In this document: positions 42,224 to 50,430 of the stretch, piece by piece
Layout: every line of letters starts with the position of its first letter
Position numbering within the stretch: position 1 is the first letter of the stretch
NCBI RefSeq assembly: GCF_025989185.1
Contig: NZ_JAPDNT010000010.1
Span: 1 to 64,000 of the forward strand
DNA from: Limobrevibacterium gyesilva
GTDB taxonomy: Bacteria; Pseudomonadota; Alphaproteobacteria; Acetobacterales; Acetobacteraceae
Reading direction: 5' to 3'
DNA: 64,000 bases
Notes under the pieces: model-generated
Told to the model about the DNA's origin: nothing
What the model saw: the letters and a program-made list of their open reading frames with translations, nothing else
The model's database searches: none
Made by a program: the position numbers and the translations under genes

Positions 42224-43888
42224 TCAGCCCGGGTGCCAGTTCTCGGACCAAAGGATGCTGGCGTCGCTATGGCCGGTCGGCGTGTAGCCCTTCAGCCATT
42301 TCGGCACCACATGCGGCTCGGCACGGAAGAACAGCGGCAGCACCCGAACCTGCTCGGCGTAGATCCGCTGCATGTTCGTCCAGATCTGCTTCTGCTTGAC
42401 CGGATCCAGCTCGGTTTCCGCCTTGGCGATGTCGGCGTCCAGCTGCGGGTCACTCATGGCGATGGCGTTGGAGCCGCCCCAGTTGTTCGCCGCCGTGGGG
42501 ATGTTGTCGGTGCCCAGCGTGCGGCGCGGGGATTCGCCGACGCCGCTGGACCAGCCATACATGATCATCCCCGTGTACTGGCGCTTCTTCAGCGTCTCGC
42601 CGAACAGGGTGCGGGCCGGCTCGTTGCGGATCGTGACGTCGATGCAGGCGGCCTTCCACTGGTTCTGGAGCACCTGCTCTGTCAGCTCGCGCAGGCGATT
42701 GCCGGCGGTGGTGTTGATCTCCAGCGACAGCCGCTCGCCCTTGCCGTTGCGGCAGATGCCGTCGCTGCCGGGCTTCCAGCCGGCCTCGGCCAGCAGCGCC
42801 TTGGCGCGCGCCAGATCATACGGATAGGTCGGGACATCCTTCGCGTAGTTGGGATCGAGCGGATTCACCCAGGTGTCCGCCACCGGCTGCATGCCCTCGA
42901 ACAGCCGCTGCACGATGGTCTTGCGGTCCATGGCGTACAGCAGCGCGCGCCGCACGCGCACATCCGCGAGGATCGGGTTCTCGATCTTCAGGTCGATATG
43001 CTCGTACGTCAGGCTCGGCTTGAAGATGTACTCGAACTTGTCCGGGTTCTGCTTGCGCAGCGCGATCACCTGATCGATGGTCAGGCCGACGCCTTCGCCG
43101 GGGACCATGTCCACGTCGCCCGACAGCAGGTTGGCCTGCAGGGCGGCAGTGTTCTCGATCAGCTTCAGAACGATACGCTTGAAGCCGGGCTTGGTCCCGG
43201 ACCAATAGGGGTTCGGCTCCAGCACGATCTGCACGCCGGACTGGTAGTCCGCGACGCGGTACGGTCCGTCATAAAGGCCGGGCGTGGTGGGCGCACGGTT
43301 ATAGGCGGTCTGCTTGACGTATTCGTCGGCATTGCCGGCCTTCGCATAGATCGGGCTTTCGACATGCTCGGGCAGGATCTGGTCCCACTGGTTGTAGTCG
43401 ACCCGCACCTTGTCGAGATGCAGCACCACGGTGCGCTCGTCGACGATGTCGAGCGACGTGGCGCGGCCCCAGGAGTGGCTGTTGCTGAAGCCCGAGGCCG
43501 GATCGCGGCCGAGCTTCCAGGTGAACGCCACGTCCTTCGAGGTCACCGGCGTGCCGTCGCCCCATTTCAGGTCGGGCTTCAGCGTGATGGTGACCGCCAT
43601 GCCCTTGCTGCCATCCGGCCGGTCCTCGAACTTCGCCAGCCCGTTCTCCAGCGTGGGCAACTCGGTGCAGAGCAGGCAGGAGTTCTTCCAGTCCTTGTCG
43701 AACGCGGTGATCGGGCGCAGGACGAAGCCCAGCACATAGGCCTTGATCACCAAGGCATCGATGTTCGGATGCAAACTTGAGGGAAACTGCGCGATCCCGA
43801 TCACGAGATCGTCCTTCGCCTGTGCCGGCGAATTCAGCAGCGGCAGCGCCATCATCACGATGGCGGCAAGCGCGGCGCGGAGTTTCAT
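42224..43888 (-). CDS. ABC transporter substrate-binding protein, family 5 (first binding protein)
   Basis: A 554-residue protein starting at ATG 43888. The signal peptide is MKLRAALAAIVMMALPLLNS with cleavage near PAQA, then KDDLV. It shares long conserved stretches with the next gene: QFPSSLHPNID, YNRAPTTPGLYDGPYRVADYQ, RRALLYAMDRKTIVQRLFEG, and the end WLKGYTPTGHSDASILWSENW. Unlike the third binding protein, both contain a CxxC pair near residue 70 (CLLC here) and CRN near residue 360, which may form disulfides. Being first in the operon and upstream of a terminator suggests higher expression. Ligand unknown. Confidence 0.92.
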   Translation of the reverse strand: MKLRAALAAIVMMALPLLNSPAQAKDDLVIGIAQFPSSLHPNIDALVIKAYVLGFVLRPITAFDKDWKNSCLLCTELPTLENGLAKFEDRPDGSKGMAVTITLKPDLKWGDGTPVTSKDVAFTWKLGRDPASGFSNSHSWGRATSLDIVDERTVVLHLDKVRVDYNQWDQILPEHVESPIYAKAGNADEYVKQTAYNRAPTTPGLYDGPYRVADYQSGVQIVLEPNPYWSGTKPGFKRIVLKLIENTAALQANLLSGDVDMVPGEGVGLTIDQVIALRKQNPDKFEYIFKPSLTYEHIDLKIENPILADVRVRRALLYAMDRKTIVQRLFEGMQPVADTWVNPLDPNYAKDVPTYPYDLARAKALLAEAGWKPGSDGICRNGKGERLSLEINTTAGNRLRELTEQVLQNQWKAACIDVTIRNEPARTLFGETLKKRQYTGMIMYGWSSGVGESPRRTLGTDNIPTAANNWGGSNAIAMSDPQLDADIAKAETELDPVKQKQIWTNMQRIYAEQVRVLPLFFRAEPHVVPKWLKGYTPTGHSDASILWSENWHPG

Positions 43889-44324
43889 GTGTCCAGACCC
43901 TGGCGAGATTGTGTGGAAGATGTCGGCGTGGCGATGAAAGAAGACAATGCTGCCTTCTGTCAACGACGGCAGTCAGTAACTGTCAAGACTGCAAAGCAGC
44001 TTGCTCCGCCGCGCCGACTGTCGCAGGGCAGCCTGCCGCAACCGATGGGGTGCCGCAAAACCAGGAACGGCGGTTCGTCGTGGCCCGCCCGTTCGCTGGC
44101 GGCGGTTTCTGCTCGACCCGAATGGCCGCCATGCGGCCCATCCACGCCCCGACATGGCAACGGCCTTCCCGGCCGTGTGCGTCGCCGGCGGGCCGCGTTT
44201 CGCCAATCGTCAAGAATTGTTGCGGCGGTTATCGCAAGGCGCGCTTACAGTTCGTAGCAATTTTCCTGCACCTGCTCCGCCGGATGTTTTGTGCTGGCCG
44301 AGCGTGGGTGTGCAGGGCTGCCCA
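43889..44324. other. Intergenic region upstream of the binding-protein operon
   Basis: A 436-base region between the importer operon and the ketopantoate-reductase-like gene, both on the minus strand. It contains the likely operon promoter at 43934-43963. Elsewhere I see only a short stem (ACGGCC/GGCCGT near 44159) and open frames with shadow character. No RNA gene is recognised. Confidence 0.45.
43934..43963 (-). promoter_or_regulatory. Candidate sigma-70 promoter of the binding-protein operon
   Basis: On the minus strand a perfect TTGACA (43963-43958) is followed after 18 bases by TTTCAT (43939-43934), four of six matches to the -10 consensus. A second TTGACA occurs 17 bases further upstream (43986-43981). 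The site is about 45 bases before the ATG of the first binding protein. Transcription start not verified. Confidence 0.45.
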
Positions 44325-45392
44325 TCAGGAGGCATCCAGCCCGGTCACATTCTCCGGCTGGGCCGGCACCTCGCCGCGCTCGACTCGCTTGACCATTGCG
44401 GTCAGGGCCGCGTGCGCGCCGGCGGGGCGGCCGATCTCCGTCCCCTTGGCGGCGATGAAGCCGTTCATGAAGTCGATCTCGGTGCGCCGCCCCTTCAGCA
44501 TGTCCTGGCCCATCGACGGGCGCTGCAGCTCGCTGCGGACGCCGCTGTTGGTGCCGGCCAGCATGATCGCCTCGACCTCTTCCAGCGCCTTGGCATCGCC
44601 CTCGGATGCACGGGCCAGGCGTTCCGGGTCCAGCTTGCCGATGTGTTCGAGTTCGTAGCCCAGCGCCTGACCGATGCGCACCGCCTCGCCGCCCAGGCGG
44701 ATGCAGAAGCGGCGGATAGCGTCGTCGCGGTCGACCGCGTTGCCGGGCAGGCCGGTCGCGGCGGAAACCCCGTTGCGCATGCCGTTCAGGCACAGCTTCG
44801 ACCAGCGCTCACCCCACAGATTGGTCGTGACCTTCACGCTGTCGATCGGCGCGATCATGGCGGCCAATTCCTCGGCGCGCCGGGTCACGCGGCCGTGCAC
44901 CTCGCCCACGCGGAAGACCGTGTGCGACGCCCCGCCCTTCGGGACCGTGCGGCGGATATGGCCGGGCTCGTACAGGTCGACGGAAATCGCCGCGGCGATG
45001 CAGCCGACCACCCGGCCCCAACCGACGATGCCGGCGATGCGCTCCTCGTTGATACAATTCTGCAAGGACACCACGTAGCCGCCGGGCGACAGATATTGCC
45101 GCACCATCATGGTCGCCCACTCGGTGTCGTAGGATTTCACGGAGACGATGGCGATATCGATGGGCCGCTGCCGGGCAATGGATTGCAACTCGGTCAGGTG
45201 CATCGTGGGCACCCGCACGGTGCAGCGCTCCTCCGCGGTCAGGCCGTACAGGTTCAGGCCGTTGGCCCGGATCGCCTCGACATGCTCGGGCCACGGATCG
45301 ACCAGCGTGACATCGAGGCCCAGCCGGGCGAGATGCCCGCCGACATAGCCGCCGACCGCGCCGGCGCCGATCACCGCGATGCGTGAATCCAT
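44325..45392 (-). CDS. Ketopantoate reductase (PanE/ApbA) family protein
   Basis: A 355-residue NADP-dependent dehydrogenase-like protein. The dinucleotide motif GAGAVGG occupies residues 9-15 (MDSRIAVIGAGAVGGYVGG). The block VSVKSYDTE and LSPGGYVVSLQNCINEE follow the family pattern. The C-terminal half has ERWSKLCLNGMRNGVSA, the position of the catalytic lysine, and SMGQDMLKGRRTEIDFMNGFI, typical of 2-dehydropantoate 2-reductases. The enzyme is longer than E. coli PanE (303 residues), and it sits in a catabolic neighbourhood, so its substrate may be another 2-keto acid and not ketopantoate. Divergent from the next gene by 71 bases. Confidence 0.85.
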   Translation of the reverse strand: MDSRIAVIGAGAVGGYVGGHLARLGLDVTLVDPWPEHVEAIRANGLNLYGLTAEERCTVRVPTMHLTELQSIARQRPIDIAIVSVKSYDTEWATMMVRQYLSPGGYVVSLQNCINEERIAGIVGWGRVVGCIAAAISVDLYEPGHIRRTVPKGGASHTVFRVGEVHGRVTRRAEELAAMIAPIDSVKVTTNLWGERWSKLCLNGMRNGVSAATGLPGNAVDRDDAIRRFCIRLGGEAVRIGQALGYELEHIGKLDPERLARASEGDAKALEEVEAIMLAGTNSGVRSELQRPSMGQDMLKGRRTEIDFMNGFIAAKGTEIGRPAGAHAALTAMVKRVERGEVPAQPENVTGLDAS

Positions 45393-45463
45393 GAACCCGT
45401 CTCCCCCTCGACCTTGTTATCGGTCACAGTAGACCGGCAATTCCACAGGGAGAACAACACACC

Positions 45464-46327
45464 ATGAGCTTCACCGACCGGCGGCAGCGCTTCCGCGCCA
45501 TCCTGGCAGGCACAAGGTGCGTGCATCCCGGTTCGGTGTTCGATCCGATCTCGGCCCGGATCGCCGAGGACCTGGGCTTCGAGGTCGGCATGTTCGCCGG
45601 CTCGATCGCCTCGTTCACGGTGCTGGGGGCGCCCGATATCGTGGTGCTGACGCTGACCGAGTTCGCCGACCAGATCCGCCGCATCACCCGCGCCGGCGCC
45701 CTGCCCCTGCTGGTCGATGCCGACCATGGCTACGGCAACGCGCTGAACGTGATGCGCACGGTGCAGGAGCTGGAAGCCGCGGGCGTTGCCGCCATGACCA
45801 TCGAGGACACGCTGCTGCCGCGCGCCTATGGCGACGGGCGCACGCAGCTTCTGTCGATCGAGGAAGGGCTCGGCAAAGTCCGCGCCGCACTGGCCGCGCG
45901 CACCGATCCGGCGCTGACCATCGTCGCGCGCACCAGTGCCGTGGCTGTCACCGGGCTGGACGATGCGGTCGAGCGCGCGCGCGCCTACACCAGGGCGGGT
46001 GCGGACGCGCTGTTCTTCACCGGCATCGGCACGCCGGAGCAGTTGCGGGCGATCCGGGCGGAAACCCCTCTGCCGATCATCCTCGGCGGCACCGACGGCG
46101 ACCTCGGCGGGCGCGACGGCATGGGCGCGCTGGGCGTGCGCGTGGCGCTGCAGGGCCATCAGCCGTTCATGGCCGCGGTGAAGGCGGTGCACGACACGCT
46201 GAAAGCGCTGCGCGAGGGCACGGCGCCGAAGGATCTCGCCGGCCAGCCTTCGGGCGAGCTGATGAAGCACGTGACCCGTGACGCCAGCTACGCCGAGGCA
46301 ATCCGCAGCTTCATGGGCGGCAAGTAA
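45464..46327 (+). CDS. Isocitrate lyase/PEP mutase superfamily protein, oxaloacetate-decarboxylase (PA4872-like) type
   Basis: A 287-residue TIM-barrel enzyme. The Mg2+ region is LVDADHGYGN with D85 and D87, and TIEDTLLPR (112-120) follows as in the family. The oxaloacetate decarboxylase of Pseudomonas (PA4872) has the same length and an active-site histidine near residue 235; a comparable histidine, H232 in LQGHQPFMA, is present. That makes a decarboxylase or C-C lyase more likely than a mutase. It is preceded by AGGGAGAAC. Divergent from the ketopantoate-reductase-like gene; the last 40 bases overlap the convergent sigma-factor gene. Confidence 0.85.
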   Translation: MSFTDRRQRFRAILAGTRCVHPGSVFDPISARIAEDLGFEVGMFAGSIASFTVLGAPDIVVLTLTEFADQIRRITRAGALPLLVDADHGYGNALNVMRTVQELEAAGVAAMTIEDTLLPRAYGDGRTQLLSIEEGLGKVRAALAARTDPALTIVARTSAVAVTGLDDAVERARAYTRAGADALFFTGIGTPEQLRAIRAETPLPIILGGTDGDLGGRDGMGALGVRVALQGHQPFMAAVKAVHDTLKALREGTAPKDLAGQPSGELMKHVTRDASYAEAIRSFMGGK

Positions 46328-47064
46328 GCCGCGCCGGCCGCTGCCAGTACGGCTGCCAGCCGCCCCAGCGCCTGGCCGGCGGGCCGCTGGTGGCGCGGCG
46401 CCCGGGGCACAGGCGTGGCGGCCGGCGCGGCCGACCCGGATACCTCGTCGATCGCCTTGCGCACGCGCCCGCGCGCCCGGTGCAGCAGCACGCGCTGGTT
46501 CTCGGCACTGATCTGCAGCAGCGCGCAGGCCTCTTCGGCGCTGTGCCCTTCGATGTCCCGCAGGATGATCACGGCCCGTTGCCCGGCCGGCAGGTGCTCG
46601 ATCACGTCGCGGACATGCCGCCATAGCTCGCGGCCGCCCACCACGCGCTCGGGGTCCAGCTCATCCCATAGCCTCGGCGCCTCGCGCCAATGCCCGTCGA
46701 CCACGAAATGCGTATGGTCGACGGCGCGTTCCTCGCCATGGAAGCCCTCCAGGACCGTGGGCAGGGACACCAGGCGCCGCTCGCGCGTCGCCCGGGTGCG
46801 GGCGCGGTTCAACACGATCGTGAACACCCAGCTGGCCAGGCTCGATCGCCCCTCGAACCGGGCGATTCCGGAGAAGACCGCCAGCCAGGCGTCCTGCACC
46901 ACCTCCTCAGCCTGCGCCCTGCTGCCGATGATGGCGCTGGCGACGCCCACCAGGGAGCCATGGAACCGCCGGATCAGCCGCCGGTAGGCGTGCTCGTCGC
47001 CGCTGCGCAGCAGCGCCAGGAACTCCGGCTTGTCGAACTCGGCATGGCTCATGGCAGAGGGCAT
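46288..47064 (-). CDS. ECF RNA polymerase sigma factor
   Basis: A 258-residue sigma-70 family member. Region 2 is visible as AYRRLIRRFHGSLVGVASAI, then GSRAQAEEVVQDAWLAVFSG, and region 4 as VIEHLPAGQRAVIILRDIEGHSAEEACALL with QISAENQRVLLHRARGRVRK, the recognition helix. A C-terminal tail of about 45 residues (Pro/Arg-rich, PAGQALGRLAAVLAAAGAAYLPP) exceeds the usual ECF length. Either of two ATGs (47064 or 47052) could be the start; neither has a strong ribosome site. A zinc-finger anti-sigma factor is encoded divergently. The last 40 bases overlap the end of the neighbouring gene on the opposite strand. Confidence 0.9.
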   Translation of the reverse strand: MPSAMSHAEFDKPEFLALLRSGDEHAYRRLIRRFHGSLVGVASAIIGSRAQAEEVVQDAWLAVFSGIARFEGRSSLASWVFTIVLNRARTRATRERRLVSLPTVLEGFHGEERAVDHTHFVVDGHWREAPRLWDELDPERVVGGRELWRHVRDVIEHLPAGQRAVIILRDIEGHSAEEACALLQISAENQRVLLHRARGRVRKAIDEVSGSAAPAATPVPRAPRHQRPAGQALGRLAAVLAAAGAAYLPPMKLRIASA

Positions 47065-47123
47065 CCGGTTGCGCGATGGGGACGAATCTAGCGGATCATG
47101 CGGATTGGCGTAATGCTCTGCTT

Positions 47124-47142
47124 GATGACGAGTCTCATTTAA
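47124..47142. promoter_or_regulatory. Possible regulator-binding site in the sigma/anti-sigma divergent promoter region
   Basis: GATGACGAGTCTCATTTAA agrees at about 11 of 19 positions with the classical Fur-box consensus and lies in the 115-base gap between the divergent sigma and anti-sigma genes. ATGA...TCAT gives it weak dyad symmetry. The match is too weak to claim iron control. Confidence 0.25.
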
Positions 47143-47179
47143 CGGACGCCATTGCCGCCCGAGACCGCGGAGGAACGCC

Positions 47180-47422
47180 GTGCTGACGTGCCGTGATGTG
47201 ACCGAACTGGCAACCGACTACATGGAGGGCCACCTGTCGCCGGGAGCGCGGCTGCGGGTGCGGCTGCATCTGTTCCTGTGCAGCATGTGCCGCGCCTATA
47301 TCGACCAGCTGCAGAAGACCAGGCGGCTGCTGCGGGGCCTGCCCTTGTCCACACCGCCGGCCGATCTGGAGGCGCGTCTGATCGAGACGGCCGTGGCGCT
47401 CCCGCCCGACCGGCCCGGATGA
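47180..47422 (+). CDS. Zinc-finger anti-sigma factor (zf-HC2 type)
   Basis: An 80-residue cytoplasmic protein starting at GTG 47180 after GGAGGAAC. It has the zinc-binding H-x3-C-x2-C motif (H30, C34, C37 in RLHLFLCSMCRAY), with C4 (LTCRDVTEL) as the probable fourth ligand, typical of ZAS-type anti-sigma domains. No membrane segment follows, so it is soluble, as in redox- or metal-responsive anti-sigma factors. It is divergently encoded from the ECF sigma factor, in contrast to the usual co-transcription. Likely binds and inhibits that sigma factor. Confidence 0.85.
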   Translation: MLTCRDVTELATDYMEGHLSPGARLRVRLHLFLCSMCRAYIDQLQKTRRLLRGLPLSTPPADLEARLIETAVALPPDRPG

Positions 47423-47498
47423 CCGCAATCCCTTGGTATCGTAGCATCGCCCAGTAAGGCTGCCGCCCCGGGGCGCGCGGCCATCGGGGGGTGGCAAG

Positions 47499-48692
47499 AT
47501 GCAGATCACGACGGTGCGACTGCGTCGCCTGCGCGGCACGATGCGGACCGATGGCCCGATGTGGGAGGAGCGCCTGGTGCGCCCCATCGACATCTATGCC
47601 GAATACCGTGGCAGGCCCGATTTCGAAGGCGGCGTCCAGCTGGACACCGGCCGGTTCCGCATCGAGGCCTGTTTCGTGGAGATCGACACCGACGAGGGTG
47701 TGAGCGGCATCGGCGGCCCGCTGCCCGAGAGCGTGGCCGCCATCATCGCCTGGAAGCTGCGGCCGATCCTGCTGGGGCGCGACCCCATCGCCACCGAGAC
47801 GCTGTGGGACCAGATGCACCGCATCATGGTGCATGGCCGGCAAGGCGAGACGATGCTCGCCATCAGCGCCGTCGATTGCGCGTTGTGGGACCTGAAGGGG
47901 CGCTGGCTCGGCCAGCCCGTGCACCGGCTGATCGGCGGGCCCACCCGCGACGCCATCCCCGCCTATGCCAGCATGCTCGGCTTCGACGTGCTCGACCCAG
48001 GCCGGGTGCGGGCGCGGGCGCAGGCGTTCAAGGCGGCCGGCTACACCGCACAGAAATGGTTCTTCCGCCATGGGCCGATGAGCGGGCCGGAGGGAATGGG
48101 CAAGAATGTCGAGCTGGTGCGCACCCTGCGCGACGCGCTGGGGCCGGACGACGACATCATGCTGGATTGCTGGCAGGCGATGGACGTGCCGTATGTCATC
48201 GAGTTGGCTCGGCGCATCGCCGAGTACCGGCCGCGCTGGCTGGAGGAGTGCGTCATGCCCGACCGCGTCGACAGCTACCGGCGCATCAAGGACAAGATCT
48301 CCATCCCTCTCGCCGGTGCCGAGCACGAATACACACGCTGGGGCTTCAAGCGCTTCATCGACGCCGGTGCACTCGATGTGCTGCAGCCGGACATCTACTG
48401 GTGCGGCGGCTTCTCGGAGACGTTGAAGATCGCGGCCCTCGCGACCACGCATGACCTGATCGTGATCCCGCACGGGCATTCCACGAATGCGGGCATCCAT
48501 TTCTCGGTCACGCAGTCGCCGATCCACACGCCATGGCAGGAATACCTGGTGAAGTGGAACGACATCCACCAGTACTTCCTCGCGCATCCCGTGCGGCCGG
48601 TTGGCGGCATGCTGGCGCCGCACGACCTGCCGGGGATGGCCATGCAGCTCGATCCCGCGAAGATCGAGGAGGAAGCCGAGATCTTCTCCTGA
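47499..48692 (+). CDS. Enolase-superfamily dehydratase, L-rhamnonate dehydratase-like
   Basis: A 397-residue mandelate-racemase/muconate-lactonising enzyme relative. Metal ligands fit D223 (LDCWQAM), E249 (WLEECVMPD) and E275 (AGAEHEY), and the general base histidine is H325 in IPHGHSTN; this spacing parallels E. coli L-rhamnonate dehydratase (D226, E252, E280, H329). AISAVDCALWDLKGR is the conserved barrel entry. It would dehydrate an aldonate to a 2-keto-3-deoxy sugar acid. Substrate assignment remains an inference because the family includes several aldonate dehydratases. A hairpin begins at its stop codon. Confidence 0.86.
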   Translation: MQITTVRLRRLRGTMRTDGPMWEERLVRPIDIYAEYRGRPDFEGGVQLDTGRFRIEACFVEIDTDEGVSGIGGPLPESVAAIIAWKLRPILLGRDPIATETLWDQMHRIMVHGRQGETMLAISAVDCALWDLKGRWLGQPVHRLIGGPTRDAIPAYASMLGFDVLDPGRVRARAQAFKAAGYTAQKWFFRHGPMSGPEGMGKNVELVRTLRDALGPDDDIMLDCWQAMDVPYVIELARRIAEYRPRWLEECVMPDRVDSYRRIKDKISIPLAGAEHEYTRWGFKRFIDAGALDVLQPDIYWCGGFSETLKIAALATTHDLIVIPHGHSTNAGIHFSVTQSPIHTPWQEYLVKWNDIHQYFLAHPVRPVGGMLAPHDLPGMAMQLDPAKIEEEAEIFS

Positions 48693-48743
48693 TACCGACT
48701 GCCCTTGACGATGACCCTTCCATCGTCAAGGGCCGTTGGTATC
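48691..48743. terminator. Large hairpin at the 3' end of the dehydratase gene
   Basis: A perfect 12-base stem CCCTTGACGATG (48702-48713) with its complement (48721-48732) and a 7-base loop, extended by an outer 9-base stem (GATACCGAC with GTTGGTATC, one mismatch). The outer arm begins within the TGA stop codon. No T-run follows, so Rho-independent termination is not certain. It sits between convergent genes. Confidence 0.6.
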
Positions 48744-48783
48744 GCGCGCCGGGTTGGTGGGCGGTGGCGCGCAAAATAACGAC

Positions 48784-48820
48784 TCATACCAGCGGTCATT
48801 CTTCATGGCCGCTGGTATGA
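48784..48820. repeat. Second hairpin in the convergent intergenic region
   Basis: A perfect 12-base stem, TCATACCAGCGG (48784-48795) with its complement (48809-48820), and a 13-base loop. Together with the preceding hairpin it fills the gap between the dehydratase and the DUF35 gene. It may be a bidirectional terminator or a copy of an intergenic repeat family. Confidence 0.6.
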
Positions 48821-48838
48821 CCCCCTCCCCGCCGATCG

Positions 48839-49231
48839 TCAGGCCGGCGTGAAGCAGGGCACCGGCGGCCCGCCTTCGGTGGGCATCAGCACCAGCTTCA
48901 CCGCCTGGCCGATCTTCAGCGCATCGAAGTCGCACTGCACCAAGTTGGTCAGCATCGTCGTGCCTTCGTCCAGCGTCACATAGGCGATGGCGTAGGGCTC
49001 GGCGGCGCGGCGCATCACGCTGTAGCTGTAGATCCGGCCGGTGCCCTTGGACTCCACCCATTCGGTCTTGTCGCTCATGCAGAACGGGCAGATGGCGCGC
49101 GGATACCAATGCGGCTTGCCGCAGGCGGTGCAGCGGCGGACCAGGAACGTTCCGTCGGCCGTCGCCTTCCAGAACGCCTCGGTCTCGGGGGTGGGGGTCG
49201 GAGCCGGGATCTTGCGCTGTACGTTCGCCAT
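48839..49231 (-). CDS. DUF35/OB-fold zinc-ribbon protein (thiolase partner)
   Basis: A 130-residue protein with an N-terminal zinc ribbon (C34, C37, C48 and C51 in RRCTACGKPHWYPRAICPFC) followed by an OB-fold domain (KGTGRIYSYSVMRRAAE). The start is the ATG at 49231; a longer frame reads back into the thiolase. DUF35 proteins form complexes with SCP2-type thiolases and with the aldolases of steroid side-chain breakdown, where they bind the acyl-CoA. It lies six bases after the thiolase-like gene on the same strand, which supports a complex. Confidence 0.9.
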   Translation of the reverse strand: MANVQRKIPAPTPTPETEAFWKATADGTFLVRRCTACGKPHWYPRAICPFCMSDKTEWVESKGTGRIYSYSVMRRAAEPYAIAYVTLDEGTTMLTNLVQCDFDALKIGQAVKLVLMPTEGGPPVPCFTPA

Positions 49232-49236
49232 GTCGG

Positions 49237-50406
49237 TCACTCCCGCTCCATGATCAGGGTGGCACTGCCGTGCCGCGTGCCCAGCAGCCCGCCGGTGCCG
49301 TGGGCCAGCGCCACGTCGCAGTTCCTGACCTGCACCGCCGGATGCGCCTCGCCGCGAAGCTGCCGCACGGCCTCGATCACCTTGGTGATGCCGCCACGAT
49401 TGGCCGGGTGGTTGTTGCACAGGCCGCCGCCATCGGTATTGAACGGCAGCTTGCCGACGCCGGAAATCAGGTTGCCGTCGGCGACGAACTTGCCGCCCTC
49501 GCCCTTGGCGCAGAAGCCCAGATCCTCAAGCTGCATCAGCACGGTGATGGTGAAGCTGTCGTAGATCGAGGCGTATTTGATGTCGGACGGCTTCACCCCA
49601 GCTTCGGCAAAGGCCGCGGCGCCGGAATAGCGGGCGCCGGAATAGGTCAGATCGACCGCGCCGCCCAGCTGGCCCTTCGGCGCCTCGCCGGCGCCGATCA
49701 CCTTCACCAGCGGCCGCTTCAGGCTTTTGGCGACCTCGGGCGCCACCACCAGCAGCGCGCCGCCGCCGTCGCTGATGACGCAGCAATCCAGCCGGTGCAA
49801 CGGATCGGCGACCATCGGCGAATTCACCACGTCTGCCACGGTGACGACGTCGCGCAGCATCGCATGCGGGTTGTGCTGGGCGTGATGCGACGCCGCCACC
49901 TTGATCCAGGCCAGCTGCTCGCTGGTGGTGCCGAACTCGTGCATGTGGCGCATCGCCACCATGGCGTAGGCGTTGGCGACGGTGACGCCGTAGGGATACT
50001 CGAACTGCACGTCCGGCTGCGCCAGGTTGCCGGCGCGCGGCTGGGTACCGGTGGCCATGCCTTCGCTGCGCGGGCGGCCGGCCAGCGTGATCAGGGCCAC
50101 GCGACACTTGCCGGCGGCGATCGCCTCGGCCGCGTGCGCCACGTGCAGCAGATAGGACGAGCCGCCGACATCGGTGGAATCGACGTGCCGGACCCGCAGG
50201 TTCAGATAGTCGACCATCGAGAGGGGCCCCATGCCCGGCGCGTCGCCGGCACAGAAATACCCGTCCACATCGTCCTTGGTCAGGCCGGCATCCGCCAGCG
50301 CCCCGATGGCCACTTCCGCGTGCAGTTGCGCGAGCGACTTGTCGGGCGCCTTGCGCGTGGGATGCTCGTACGCGCCGGCGATATATGCCTTGCCCTTGAT
50401 CGTCAT
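49237..50406 (-). CDS. Thiolase-superfamily protein lacking the usual nucleophilic cysteine (SCP2/Ltp type)
   Basis: A 389-residue protein with the two-fold thiolase architecture. It has the family's HAEVAIGALADAGLTKDDVD N-terminal block and NTDGGGLCNNHPANRGG with GTGGLLGTRHGSATL near the C-terminus. The position of the first catalytic cysteine reads DSTDVGGSSYLLHVA, where a true thiolase has a CxSG/CASG sequence. Loss of this residue is known in the Ltp2-like aldolases that act with DUF35 partners. It would then catalyse a retro-aldol or Claisen-type C-C cleavage on an acyl-CoA. The downstream DUF35 gene strengthens that idea. An alternative is a lipid-transfer protein. Confidence 0.88.
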   Translation of the reverse strand: MTIKGKAYIAGAYEHPTRKAPDKSLAQLHAEVAIGALADAGLTKDDVDGYFCAGDAPGMGPLSMVDYLNLRVRHVDSTDVGGSSYLLHVAHAAEAIAAGKCRVALITLAGRPRSEGMATGTQPRAGNLAQPDVQFEYPYGVTVANAYAMVAMRHMHEFGTTSEQLAWIKVAASHHAQHNPHAMLRDVVTVADVVNSPMVADPLHRLDCCVISDGGGALLVVAPEVAKSLKRPLVKVIGAGEAPKGQLGGAVDLTYSGARYSGAAAFAEAGVKPSDIKYASIYDSFTITVLMQLEDLGFCAKGEGGKFVADGNLISGVGKLPFNTDGGGLCNNHPANRGGITKVIEAVRQLRGEAHPAVQVRNCDVALAHGTGGLLGTRHGSATLIMERE

Positions 50407-50430
50407 CGTCTCCCCTTCATACCGATCGAA

